A stretch of 64,000 nt of DNA from contig CP098402.1 of NCBI GenBank assembly GCA_025916675.1, positions 181,205-245,204 on the forward strand. The letters run 5' to 3'. Of the stretch, positions 54,157 through 63,488 are shown piece after piece (position 1 is the stretch's first letter; every line of letters starts with the position of its first letter). The position numbers and the translations under genes were made by a program. A model generated the notes under the pieces. That model searched no databases and was not told the origin of the DNA. It saw nothing but the letters and a program-made list of their open reading frames with translations. Source of the DNA: Phycisphaera sp. (lineage in GTDB: Bacteria > Planctomycetota > Phycisphaerae > Phycisphaerales > UBA1924).

Positions 54157-56994
54157 TCAGCAGCCGGCGGCGAACTCGTTCTGGAACGCCAGGAAATCGA
54201 AGATGTTCAACTGACCGTCGCCATCGAAGTCGGCGGCCAGGTCGCCGCTGGAGAAGAGGTTCTGGAACTCGAGGAAGTCGAAGATGGTCAGGCTGCCATC
54301 GCCATCGAGGTCGGCGCGGCAGGTCGGGTCGTCGCTGACGATCTGCACGCGGACGTCGTCGATGTACCAGAAGTCGGTGACGTCGCTGCCGGGCGTGGTA
54401 AAACGCACGCGGAAGCCGTCGCCGTAGGCGTCCAGCGGGATGGTGGTCGCGCTGGCGGTGAAGGTGGTCTGGTCGCTGCCATCGGAGACGACCTCGGTGA
54501 GGTCACGCCACTCGCCGTGGAAGCCGCTGTAGTACTCGACGTTCAGGGTCTTGCCCGATTCGACACCACGGTGCTGGCTGTGGAACGCGACCTCGACGGG
54601 CATGTCGGGGATCAGGTCGATCGGCACGTTGATGCGTGACGAGGCCAGCGTGGCATCGTTGAGCATCAGCAGGCTGTACGGCTCGCTGGGCGGGTTCATG
54701 CCCAGCGAGGTGGGCCCGGTGCTGGCCGAAACCTCGATCCACTTCTCGGTGTCCAGGTCGAGGTCGGGGAAGTCGTCCTCGAACGGCAGCTCGAAGGCTG
54801 CGGCCAGGCCATCGGTACCCATGACCACCAGGGCGAAGTCGGCATCGCGGCCGCCGGTCTCGCGGTGACCGTCGACGTTGATGTCGGCGGCGAAAACCTC
54901 GACGGTCCAGGTGCCGGCGTCAGGATTCTGCACGAACACGTTCTCGACGGTGTTGACGGTGTCGGCCGAGCCCCCGGTCGTGCTCCAGATGCCGCCGTTC
55001 AGCCCGCCGTTGCCCCAGTAGACGTCGCCGCTTGGCGAAGTGATCTTGAGGTCGAGGTTGTTGATGCGGTGGACGGTGCTGGAAGTCGTGCCCTGGGGGT
55101 CGGCCCAGGTGAGCGTGGTGCGCAGCTCGGGCGTGCCCGCGGGCACCTTGAGGGGGTAGACCGCGGTCTGCAACTCGGTCAGCACGTCGTCTTCGTTAAC
55201 GATGAAGATCTCATCGCGGCCGTCGTAGAGCGGGCGAAGGTCGGGCATGCCCCAGCCCTGCTTGACGCGGGCCTTGTCGGTGGCGGTGCTCGTGCCGGTG
55301 AAGTTGTACGGGTCGGCCGAGGCGATCATGAGCGCCTTGGCGGTGGTAAACGAGGGGCGCTCATCGAACACGTCGCCGCCCGAGGTCGGGTTGCCGAAGA
55401 CGCCCTCGCTCCACATCTGGAAGAGCACGCCGAAGTGGCCGGAGACGATGGGCGTGGCACCGCTGGTGCCGCCGAATTCCTGGTAGGCGCTCGCGCTCGA
55501 ACTGTGGGCAGCGCGGGTGAAGTCAAAGAAGTGGGTCAGGTCGGGCTTGATGCGTCCGTCGGACGCCGGACCCCGGCTGGCACCGCTGCACCAGCAATCG
55601 TCGGCCTTGGTGATCGTGTTGCGGTGGGCGACGCCGCCGACCGACACGATGTTCTTCGACCACGCTTGCGGGCGAGATTGCTGGCTGCCCTGGTTCGACT
55701 GGCTCTGGGTGATCAGGATGTCCATGTCGAAGATGATGCGGTCCATCTCGCTGCTTGCCGTGGTGTAGGTCGTGGTCAGGCCGCTGCCCCAGCTATTGGT
55801 TTGGTACACGGCGCGGTAGGGCAACGAGGGGTTGATCAGCTGCGCGGTGTGGGCGTAGCGGTTGCCCACGAAGTTGTAGCTGGCGAAGATGCCCTGCGCG
55901 TCGGGCACCATGCCGCGGGCGATGCTCGAAGCGCCGCGGGCGAAATTGATGCTGTAGGTGCCCGTGCCGTGGCTGTCGACACCCGTGCTGCCGTGCAGCA
56001 GCGGGGGCATCGCGGTGAACTCCTGGTGGGTCCGCAGCAGGCCGCTGTCCATGACCTCGCCTCGCACACCCTCGCCCGAGAAGCCGGTGATGCCCTCGAT
56101 GTAGTTGGCCCCACCGATGGAGCGGGCCAGGTTCATGTCGTTCTCGGGGGCCTGCCAGCGGTCGATGAACAGCACGTCGCTGTCGGCGGCGATCGCCAGG
56201 ATCTGGGCGGGGGTGAGCGTGGCTTCCAAGCGGCCGACTTCGGGTACGGTGAGGTTGACGGCCGCGCCCATGTTGGTGACGACCCGGGCCATGCGGTCCA
56301 TGGCGGCGTTGCCGTCGGTGAGCAGTTCGATGGAGTATCGTGCGCCCGTACCAGCGAACGCGCCGCCGAGCACGAGCGGTTGGAGGATCTCTTCTTCGAG
56401 CTTGTACGCGGGCTCGTAGTTGCCCACCCAGCGGACGATGCCCATCGCTTCGATGGCGGCCTTGGCGTCCGGGCCCATGCGCACGATGCGGGCGTGGTCG
56501 TGCAACGCGCGCAGGATGGTCGCGCCGGCGGCCTCGAGCGCGAGGTCGGCGGCCTCAACGGGCTGGCCGATGAATTGCACGATGTACGCGTCGTTGCCCG
56601 GCGCGGCGGCAAGCTGGCCCGGGATGGCGGGCGTGGACTGATCGGGGTCGAACTCGGCATAGCGCAGGCGGATGGTGTCCGCGCTGGGGGCCACGCGCTC
56701 GACGCGCTGGCCCGTAAGCGAGATGGCGGTGTAGCCGACCTCGCCCTGCGCAGTCGCCTCGGTCCACGACATCATGATCGCTTCGCTGCCGGGCACCCGG
56801 GCTTGCTCCAGGTCGAGCACAGCGCCGGCTGCCTGATGGAACGGTTGGCCGTCGAGGGTGAGGGTGGGGTGCTGGCCCGGCTGGGTCTGCAGCGTGACCG
56901 CATCGGCGGGCAGCGCGTCATCGGCCGGTGTCAGCGGAGCGGCAAAGCCCATGGCCAAGCCGCACAAAAGAACGAGTCCCATCTTGGAATGCAT
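54157..56994 (-). CDS. Secreted subtilisin-like (S8) protease with GC-type dockerin
   Basis: A 945-residue exoprotein. A signal peptide (about residues 1-24) and a long N-terminal part (25-300) with a possible inhibitor-like propeptide (AYIVQFIGQPVEAADLAL) precede the S8 core: Asp in GEVMDSGLL (D316), His in VDSHGTGTY (H342), Ser in FGGTSGATP (S511). P-domain/jelly-roll-like beta domains follow (~620-880). The end has two Ca loops (DLDGDGSLTIFDFLEFQ, DFDGDGQLNIFDFLAFQ) and closes with AAGC. The ATG at 56994 has GGGAGG 9 nt upstream. It is the largest of four dockerin-bearing proteins here. Confidence 0.88.
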   Translation of the reverse strand: MHSKMGLVLLCGLAMGFAAPLTPADDALPADAVTLQTQPGQHPTLTLDGQPFHQAAGAVLDLEQARVPGSEAIMMSWTEATAQGEVGYTAISLTGQRVERVAPSADTIRLRYAEFDPDQSTPAIPGQLAAAPGNDAYIVQFIGQPVEAADLALEAAGATILRALHDHARIVRMGPDAKAAIEAMGIVRWVGNYEPAYKLEEEILQPLVLGGAFAGTGARYSIELLTDGNAAMDRMARVVTNMGAAVNLTVPEVGRLEATLTPAQILAIAADSDVLFIDRWQAPENDMNLARSIGGANYIEGITGFSGEGVRGEVMDSGLLRTHQEFTAMPPLLHGSTGVDSHGTGTYSINFARGASSIARGMVPDAQGIFASYNFVGNRYAHTAQLINPSLPYRAVYQTNSWGSGLTTTYTTASSEMDRIIFDMDILITQSQSNQGSQQSRPQAWSKNIVSVGGVAHRNTITKADDCWCSGASRGPASDGRIKPDLTHFFDFTRAAHSSSASAYQEFGGTSGATPIVSGHFGVLFQMWSEGVFGNPTSGGDVFDERPSFTTAKALMIASADPYNFTGTSTATDKARVKQGWGMPDLRPLYDGRDEIFIVNEDDVLTELQTAVYPLKVPAGTPELRTTLTWADPQGTTSSTVHRINNLDLKITSPSGDVYWGNGGLNGGIWSTTGGSADTVNTVENVFVQNPDAGTWTVEVFAADINVDGHRETGGRDADFALVVMGTDGLAAAFELPFEDDFPDLDLDTEKWIEVSASTGPTSLGMNPPSEPYSLLMLNDATLASSRINVPIDLIPDMPVEVAFHSQHRGVESGKTLNVEYYSGFHGEWRDLTEVVSDGSDQTTFTASATTIPLDAYGDGFRVRFTTPGSDVTDFWYIDDVRVQIVSDDPTCRADLDGDGSLTIFDFLEFQNLFSSGDLAADFDGDGQLNIFDFLAFQNEFAAGC

Positions 56995-57174
56995 ATTCTG
57001 AAACCTCCCTAGAATGCCCCCGATACGGGCGTGCCGGCCAACAGTTCTTGCCGGAATTCGGATTTTGGTCCCATATCGATGACAACGCGTGGGCACGGGC
57101 CCCGCCTGTTCAATGTATCGCAAACCCCTATCCGGGCCATGGCCGGGGTGGATTGGGCTTGGGTGTCCTGATGG

Positions 57175-60100
57175 TTACGCCTGTAAATCGGCGGGCGCTT
57201 CATTCGGGTGTGGGTTTGGGGAATCCAATAGGTCGAGCAACCGGTTGGAGGTCGTGAGCAAGAAGCTGTGATTCTGGTTCGAAATACCCATGATCAGGTC
57301 GCCCAGGGCCCGCCTGAGTACCTCCGCCCTGGGTTCGGGAGGCACGACGGGGAGCAGGCCCCGGGCGCCGAGCCAATCGCGGAGTTGCTCTGATTTATTC
57401 GCGCGGAAGCCCTTCACCCCGCCCGATTCGATGGCGTCCATCAGCGCCCTGGCCGAGCCGCCGAGGCTGGAATTCAACTCGACGACCCGATCGAGGTAGG
57501 TGTCGCTGACGGCGTTGGACTCGACGAGGTCCGCGGTTTCGACGGGCCTGGCGCGGCCCTGACGCCAGGCCTCGATGAGCCGGGTGGTGACCTGGGCCGC
57601 GAGAACGAATTCTGGGAATTGGGATTTCTCGCCCTGCCGGCGGGCAAGATCAAGGAGCTGTCCCACGGTGGTGATGCCGCGCAGCTTCAGGTCATGGAGC
57701 GTGTCGAGGTGTTCGGGGAGCACGTGGTAGAGGTCGATGGCATCGGTGCTGGCCCAGGGGTTGAGGGGCACGACGCCGCGCCACTCCAGATACCCCTCGC
57801 GAGAAACTGTCTGGGGCGTGGGTACGGGCTTGGGCTCGATCATCGCTCGCGCTGGATTGCGCTCGGTCGCCTCGCGGCCACGTATCGCATCGAGGCTCTT
57901 GCGAGCGCTCGAGATGCCATGCTCGGCGGCTAGGCGTTCGAGGCGGTGCGCGTGCGCGGGCTCGCAGGTGAGATAGATGAGCTGGCGGCCCTCAACGGCC
58001 AACTCGAACATGGCTCGCGCGACGGCCTCGAAGCGTTGATCGTCGGTGGTGGCCAGGGGCTCGTCGAGGACGAGGGGGAGCGGGGTCGAGCCGGCCCGTC
58101 GCTCGGCCTCGAGCGCGCTCGCCAGCCGCATCGCGAGCAACGCCTGCGCTCGCGTGCCGGTGGAGAGCTGGTCGTAGTTCTTGGTGCTCCCGGCGCGAAG
58201 GTCGTAGACCACCGGCTCGCTACGATCGCCGATGCGCAGGCCGTAGGCGTTCGAGGTGAATCGGATGAGCAACTCATCGGCATGGCGTACGAGGGCTGGC
58301 ATGTCGTTGCGTTCCATGCTCGCCATGGCATGGTCGAGGATGAGGCGGCGGGCGGCCTTGGCGCACTCGTGGTCGCGAGCATCGGCGACGGCCTGGGCGG
58401 CACGTTCGAGGCCGGCCAGGGCCTGGCTAACATCGGCACCGGCCTTGGCGTTTCGGATCTCGCTCTCGATGCCGCCGATGTCCTGTCGCAGCTTGTCCGC
58501 GTGGGCTTCGGCGGTGTCGCAGGCGTTGAGCTTGGTCTCGAGTGCCGGACGATCGAGCCCGCGCAGGTCGCGAGTGGTAGCCAGCGACTCGTCCAGGCCC
58601 TTCAGGAGGGCCTCGTTCTCTCGCACCTGCGAAGCCAGCCGCTGCGCGGGCTCGCGGTAGCGCAGCCACTCGCTCAGTTCGGGCAGGCGGTCTTCGGTGA
58701 GGCTGAGTGTCTCCAGTTCGGTCTGGTAGTCGCGGCGGGCCCTGTCACGCCTCTGCTCGTTCTGGGTTGCACGCTGATCGGCCTGGGTCGCGTCCTGTGC
58801 CAGCCTGGCGTGCTCTTGGGCGCGTTGCTTGAGATCGGCGAGCTGGCGCGTGAGGTCGTCGGCTGACGTGCAGGGCTCCTCGGTGTATTGCGAGAGCGAG
58901 GCCGCGGCGCGGCGTAAGACAGCGTCGCGTTCGGCACCGAGCGCCTCGACGCCCGCACGTGCGCCGTGCAGGTCGGTCAGCAGCTTGTCGTGCCTCGATG
59001 CCCGGTCGGCAGCGGTGGCGATCGCGAGCGTGGAGGTCAGCGTGTCGTCGTTGCCGGCGATCTCGCGGACGGCCTGCACGCACGCCTGGTAGCTCGCTTC
59101 GCTGCGTTCGGCACGTTCTCGGAGTTCGGCGAGCGGGTCGGCCAGGCTCTCGGGCTTGCGTAGGAGCAGGAGGACGGAAAGCACGAGTACGACAACCGAG
59201 AAACCCACCGAGATCCACGCGCTCGCAATGGCCGCGGCGGTGCCGGCGAGCAGGGCGGTCACGAGAATCGCAACCGGCAGCACCGCGGGCTGACGCCCTA
59301 CCGCCGGCGGCACCCATTGTTCCGCGGCGGCCTTGTCGCGGGCGCGTTGCTCGCGGGCCTGGTGGGCCGCGTCGAGCGCTGTTTCGAGATTGGTGAGTTC
59401 ATCGGAGTTGAGCACGCGGGCCGGTGTCGTGGTCGCGTCGGCTTCGGCTTGGGCTTGCGAAGCGCGGCGCGTGGCCTCGCTGAGCTGCCGCTCGACCGCG
59501 GCCAGTTCGCTGGCCAGATCGGTCAGCACCTGCTGGTCGCCGAGCGGGACGCCGTGCTCGGGCAGGCCAAGCCGATCGAGTGATCCGCGTGCTTCCCGGG
59601 CGGCGTTGTGCTCTTGGGTGATCGCGGCCTGAGCCTCATCGATCGCCGCGCGCATCGCTCGCAGGCGTTGTTCCTCGTTGCCGGTGACACGCTGGGCGCC
59701 CTCGGGCATGGGTTCCAGCTCGTGGCGTTGCGCGGCGAGCCGTTCGAGCAGGTCGAGGCGTTCGATGGCGGCCTTGATCTGTGATCGCCGGGCGGCATGG
59801 GCTCGGCCGCGATCGGCCTGGGCGCGCAGGTCCGGGAGCGTCGCTTCCTTGGCCATGAGCGCGCGGGCGGCGTTGCGGGCGTTGTTCAGTTGTCGCTCGG
59901 CCTCACGCGCCTCGCGGGCGGGCTTGGTGGGCGAGCTGGCCTGGGCGGTGCCGTGCAGCGCCGCCAGGTCGTAGCCGCCCTGGAGCTCCCGCGTCATCGC
60001 GTTGCGGACGGCCTGGTCGTGCTCGTCCTCGTGCCAGAGGTCGCCAATGCCCACGATCATGCCGCGGCCGGCGCTTGGATCGGGCACCGCGGGCGCGTCG

Positions 60101-60348
60101 CCTTCCCATCCGCCACCGTGCTGGTCGACGAAGGCGTTGAACCGACTCGCGTCGGCGTAAAACTCGCCCCGAGCGCGCAGTGTTGCGCTGCGCTGCGGCC
60201 AGACCAACGCGCGGATCGCGCCCGCCAGCGTGCTCTTGCCCGACTCGTTGCGGCCCTCGATGATGGTCAGGCCATCGCTGAACTCGTGGACCTTGAACCC
60301 CTCCGAGATGCCCGGGCTGCGGCGGATGTCGACGGAGCGCACGCGCAT
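57175..60348 (-). CDS. YhaN/SbcC-like SMC-family ATPase with membrane hairpin
   Basis: A 1057-residue ABC/SMC-type ATPase. Walker A is EGRNESGKST (31-40), the signature LSTGTRAQ (728-735) and Walker B PLPLVLDEP (756-764). Two coiled-coil arms (about 145-340 and 400-660) are separated not by a zinc hook but by two membrane helices at ~354-396 (VLPVAILVTALLAGTAAA and VGFSVVVLVLSVLLLL), as in B. subtilis YhaN. A C-terminal extension (830-1057) beyond the ATPase is helical. The ATG overlaps the stop of the SbcD-like gene (TGATG), so the two form a nuclease complex. The longer open frame to 61260 only shadows that gene. Confidence 0.85.
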   Translation of the reverse strand: MRVRSVDIRRSPGISEGFKVHEFSDGLTIIEGRNESGKSTLAGAIRALVWPQRSATLRARGEFYADASRFNAFVDQHGGGWEGDAPAVPDPSAGRGMIVGIGDLWHEDEHDQAVRNAMTRELQGGYDLAALHGTAQASSPTKPAREAREAERQLNNARNAARALMAKEATLPDLRAQADRGRAHAARRSQIKAAIERLDLLERLAAQRHELEPMPEGAQRVTGNEEQRLRAMRAAIDEAQAAITQEHNAAREARGSLDRLGLPEHGVPLGDQQVLTDLASELAAVERQLSEATRRASQAQAEADATTTPARVLNSDELTNLETALDAAHQAREQRARDKAAAEQWVPPAVGRQPAVLPVAILVTALLAGTAAAIASAWISVGFSVVVLVLSVLLLLRKPESLADPLAELRERAERSEASYQACVQAVREIAGNDDTLTSTLAIATAADRASRHDKLLTDLHGARAGVEALGAERDAVLRRAAASLSQYTEEPCTSADDLTRQLADLKQRAQEHARLAQDATQADQRATQNEQRRDRARRDYQTELETLSLTEDRLPELSEWLRYREPAQRLASQVRENEALLKGLDESLATTRDLRGLDRPALETKLNACDTAEAHADKLRQDIGGIESEIRNAKAGADVSQALAGLERAAQAVADARDHECAKAARRLILDHAMASMERNDMPALVRHADELLIRFTSNAYGLRIGDRSEPVVYDLRAGSTKNYDQLSTGTRAQALLAMRLASALEAERRAGSTPLPLVLDEPLATTDDQRFEAVARAMFELAVEGRQLIYLTCEPAHAHRLERLAAEHGISSARKSLDAIRGREATERNPARAMIEPKPVPTPQTVSREGYLEWRGVVPLNPWASTDAIDLYHVLPEHLDTLHDLKLRGITTVGQLLDLARRQGEKSQFPEFVLAAQVTTRLIEAWRQGRARPVETADLVESNAVSDTYLDRVVELNSSLGGSARALMDAIESGGVKGFRANKSEQLRDWLGARGLLPVVPPEPRAEVLRRALGDLIMGISNQNHSFLLTTSNRLLDLLDSPNPHPNEAPADLQA

Positions 60349-61604
60349 CAGTTCGCCTCCGCCGGGCGTTGGGCGAGCAGCTCGCCGAGCATGGCGCGGG
60401 CCTCGCGTGCGAGCGTGGTACGCGGGTCGGGCGCGGGCAGCGTGTGCTCGCCGATGTCGGGCACGCGGAGGTTGCGATCGTTCGAGAGGTTGGAGAACCG
60501 GGTCGCGGCTTCGGCAACGAGTTCGCCGGCTCCATCCGATTGCAACTCGAGGATCAGGCTTGCGATGCGGCCGGCGGCGGTGCGTTCTTTCGAGAGCGCG
60601 GCGAGCGGCAACCGCGGCGTGAGGCGGGCATCGATCTTGTCGATGAACACGCGGGCGTCGTGGTGCTGCCAGGGCTGGCCGGGCTCGATCTTGCGGGCGC
60701 GGTCGTTGAAAGACTGCCAGGCGTCGTGCTCGCCAACGAGCGCGATCCGCGTGCCAACGGTCCTGGCATGCTGGAACGCGGCCGAGGCTTCTTCGGCACT
60801 CTGGCGCAGCGCCGCGTCGAGGGAATCGGGATCGAGCCCGGTGGCGTCGAGCGTGACGCTCGCCCAGGCGATCGGGGCGATCTCGCGATGTTCGAGCCGT
60901 ACGCCTTGCGGATCGCACCGCACGAGCCACGCGCCGCGCGGGCCGGCCTCGCTCGGGTCGAGCCCGCAGGCGCTGCCGAGGTAACCGGCGGGGGTGGGTG
61001 CCCCGAGCCGTTGGTGCGACGGGTTGTGGACGTGTCCCAGCAACCACGCGTCGGCCGCGTACTCGCGCAGATTGGCGGCGGTGAACGGGGCGTACACGCT
61101 GCCGGGCGTGTCGACATCGCCGTGCAGCATCGCGATGCGCCGGCCGGTACTCTTTGGTGGCGGGGTCTCGAACGGCGACGTTCGGCAGTGGGTGTCGGGA
61201 AAGCTCCAGCCCAGGATCTCGACGCCCCCAGTGCCAGCGTGGACGGTGTGGCTCTGCCAAGTGCCGCCCTTGCCCAGGAGCGTGAGCCCGTCGATGGCGT
61301 CGGCCAGCCGTGGTAGTACATTGGCATCGTGGTTGCCAGCGATGGCGAGCATCGGGATGCCGTCGAGCTTCCGGGCCGCGTCTTGCAGGGCGGCAAAGAC
61401 CTCGAAGTACGCGCCGTCGTCGTCGACCACATCGCCGGCCAGCAGCACGGCGTCGACGCGTTCCTTGACCGCGAGATCGATCATGCGATCGAACGCGCCG
61501 AAGGGGCCGAGCGTGTGCGCGTCATCGCGCAACGAATCCGGCAGACTGGCGATGGGCCGGCCCAGGTGGATATCAGCCGCAGCTAGGAAGGTTGCTTCAG
61601 CCAT
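60348..61604 (-). CDS. SbcD/Mre11-like metallophosphoesterase (YhaO type)
   Basis: A 418-residue nuclease subunit with all calcineurin-like metal motifs in order: AAADIHLGRPI, LLAGDVVDDDG, AIAGNHDANV, AMLHGDVDTP and LLGHVHNPS. The C-terminal ~180 residues are helical and probably bind the ATPase. With the next gene it forms an SbcCD-like pair for cutting DNA ends or hairpins, possibly at the membrane given the partner's helices. Its ATG overlaps the end of the upstream membrane-protein gene by 8 nt. Confidence 0.88.
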   Translation of the reverse strand: MAEATFLAAADIHLGRPIASLPDSLRDDAHTLGPFGAFDRMIDLAVKERVDAVLLAGDVVDDDGAYFEVFAALQDAARKLDGIPMLAIAGNHDANVLPRLADAIDGLTLLGKGGTWQSHTVHAGTGGVEILGWSFPDTHCRTSPFETPPPKSTGRRIAMLHGDVDTPGSVYAPFTAANLREYAADAWLLGHVHNPSHQRLGAPTPAGYLGSACGLDPSEAGPRGAWLVRCDPQGVRLEHREIAPIAWASVTLDATGLDPDSLDAALRQSAEEASAAFQHARTVGTRIALVGEHDAWQSFNDRARKIEPGQPWQHHDARVFIDKIDARLTPRLPLAALSKERTAAGRIASLILELQSDGAGELVAEAATRFSNLSNDRNLRVPDIGEHTLPAPDPRTTLAREARAMLGELLAQRPAEAN

Positions 61605-62784
61605 GGGCGGTACTCGCGGCTCGGCGTCGCATGGTGAAGGTGACGAACGCGCCGCCCAGAATGAGGCCCAGGGCGAGGGGCAGCCATTGCTCCTGGCGGG
61701 CGATGAACCCCAGCGTGTACAGCGGCATCACGGCGGCGATGGTGACGGCCGTGACGGCCCGGCCGGCGCGGGGCATCGAGCCCATCTTCAGGGCGTCGGG
61801 GACTACGGCGAACAGGACGTAAACAGGGAAGAACAGGCCGTAGGCGGACATGAACAGGCGGTAGACGATCTCCCAGGCGAGCATGTCGTCGGCCCAGGGG
61901 ATGGGGCCGTCGGGGAGCGACCAGAGCGTCACGAAGGTGGCGACGGTGACACCGAGCGTGATGCCGCGTTGTGGCAGGTTCAGCTTGGCTTCACGGAGAT
62001 GGACGGCGAGTGTGAATCCGGCCTGGATCGCCAGGTGCGCGAGGATGAGCCGCCAACCCACGGCGTGGCCGGTCGCGATGGCGCTCGCGTAGAGCACGGT
62101 GAAGCCGATCATGATGACGAACGGGACGAGGAAGCCGAAGGCGAACGCGAGCTTACCGGCCGTCGGTGAAGTAGCTGCCCGGGCGCGCAAGAACGTGGCG
62201 TCGAGGTATGGACACAGCGCGAAGCCGAACACGACGACGGGCGTGAGTAGCAGTAGGTCCTTCGTTGGAGTGTCGGTAAAAACCTGTGGGTTGTTGAGCA
62301 CGACCGACGAGTCCGTGGCCGCGTAGGCGATGGCCAGCCCGATGCTGGTCAGCCACACCAGGAACGCCGTGACAAGCCAGTGACGCACGGTGAGCAGCAC
62401 CACCGCGAAGATCGCACCGAAGATGAGCACGCCCATCTGGCCCTTCGAACTTGGGAATCCAGCGGTTGAGAGCGCGATGGCCCCCAGCACGTACAGGTGG
62501 AAGGCGATGGTAACCATCGAGAACCACTGGACCGCCTTGTTGTGGTTCAGTCGCAACCGCTGGGCCGCCTCAGCATTCTTCAGTACCGTACCCATCGCCG
62601 CTGCACCGATCGCATTGGGCAGCAGGAACACGGCGAGCGACCACCAGCCAAAATCACGCAGCAGCAGCGCCGGCAGGATCATGCCGATCACCCACGTCCA
62701 CGACACGGCCAGGTAGAACCCCCAGCCCAGCGCGGCAAGCGGCGACGTTCTTGTTAATGCGGATGGAATGGAGGGCCCGGCCAT
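61597..62784 (-). CDS. Polytopic membrane protein of unknown function
   Basis: A 395-residue protein with about ten to twelve predicted membrane helices (such as LGWGFYLAVSWTWVIGMILP, WSLAVFLLPNAIGAAAMG, FAFGFLVPFVIMIGFTVLY). The LLPNAIGAAAMG segment near helix 2 recalls SSS/APC-type transporters, but I cannot assign it. It is placed between the hotdog gene (6 nt upstream) and the SbcD-like gene (8-nt overlap), so it is part of the same transcript and may be linked to the membrane-anchored ATPase. Confidence 0.7.
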   Translation of the reverse strand: MAGPSIPSALTRTSPLAALGWGFYLAVSWTWVIGMILPALLLRDFGWWSLAVFLLPNAIGAAAMGTVLKNAEAAQRLRLNHNKAVQWFSMVTIAFHLYVLGAIALSTAGFPSSKGQMGVLIFGAIFAVVLLTVRHWLVTAFLVWLTSIGLAIAYAATDSSVVLNNPQVFTDTPTKDLLLLTPVVVFGFALCPYLDATFLRARAATSPTAGKLAFAFGFLVPFVIMIGFTVLYASAIATGHAVGWRLILAHLAIQAGFTLAVHLREAKLNLPQRGITLGVTVATFVTLWSLPDGPIPWADDMLAWEIVYRLFMSAYGLFFPVYVLFAVVPDALKMGSMPRAGRAVTAVTIAAVMPLYTLGFIARQEQWLPLALGLILGGAFVTFTMRRRAASTAHG

Positions 62785-62790
62785 GGGCGC

Positions 62791-63483
62791 TTACTTGAGC
62801 CGGCCGCGGCTGCGCTGGTGGGCCTTGGGGGTCACATGGAAGGTCGAGGTTGCCACGCCCACGCGCTTCACGCGGTCGCTGGGCCGGCGGAGCTGCTGCA
62901 CCACGTTCATCTTGATGGTCAGGTTGAACTCCTGGCCGGCGGCGATGAGGGCCTCGATGTCCTCTTCGGGCTCGATCTGGTACACCGCCGGGCCCAGGCA
63001 GGGACGGAGGAACTTGTACTCGAGCTTCTTGCACACGACCGTCCAGTCGGCCCCGCACACGCGGAAGATGTACGAGCCGCCGGCGATCTCGGCGTTGCCC
63101 AGCAGGGCTGCCCCGGCCATGGCGTTGTACCAGTTGCGGTTGAAGCGGCGGAACGGCACCACGGCCTCGAAGGTCTTGGCGTCGATCATCTTCATCTTGA
63201 TGCCGCTGAAGTAGGCCTGCGGCAGCCAGATACGCGAGCAGACGCGGTGCCAGAAGTGGTTGCGGGTGCTCAGGCGGCTGATGAAAGCCTCGACCCGGAC
63301 CCACCTCGTGCGCTTGCGCTTCTTCTTCTGGCCCGAGCGCGGCTTGGTGCCCCGGGTGGAGGCCTCGGCCTGTGGGGCCTCGCCCGGCTCGGTTTCGGCG
63401 TCGGCGCGGGAGTCCTCGGCGGCCGAAATGTCGGCCTGCGGTCGGGCTTTGGACGCCGCCGTGTCGTTCACCGCGGGGGGCAT
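62791..63483 (-). CDS. Hotdog-fold protein, DUF4442/thioesterase-like
   Basis: A 230-residue protein. The first ~70 residues are low-complexity, ending in a basic stretch (QKKKRKRTRW). The rest fits a hotdog fold: IKMKMIDAKTFEAVVPF, then the long central helix region WYNAMAGAALLGNAEIAGG, then EFNLTIKMNVVQQL and VGVATSTFHVTPKAH. Related proteins are acyl-CoA thioesterase-like, but no catalytic residues are obvious. The ATG at 63483 was preferred to GTG 63507; TACCAT lies 5 nt before it and no SD is seen. Confidence 0.6.
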   Translation of the reverse strand: MPPAVNDTAASKARPQADISAAEDSRADAETEPGEAPQAEASTRGTKPRSGQKKKRKRTRWVRVEAFISRLSTRNHFWHRVCSRIWLPQAYFSGIKMKMIDAKTFEAVVPFRRFNRNWYNAMAGAALLGNAEIAGGSYIFRVCGADWTVVCKKLEYKFLRPCLGPAVYQIEPEEDIEALIAAGQEFNLTIKMNVVQQLRRPSDRVKRVGVATSTFHVTPKAHQRSRGRLK

Positions 63484-63488
63484 GGCCG

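Noticed and set aside
54865-57012. 715-codon plus-strand ORF opposite the S8 protease
   Set aside because: The opposite strand encodes a protease with signal peptide, catalytic triad and dockerin; the plus-strand product has no motif.
60349-61260. N-terminal extension of the YhaN-like ATPase frame over the SbcD-like gene
   Set aside because: The ATPase proper starts at 60348 with a typical N-terminal strand and Walker A; upstream the frame is Arg/Pro-rich and overlaps the conserved SbcD-like gene.
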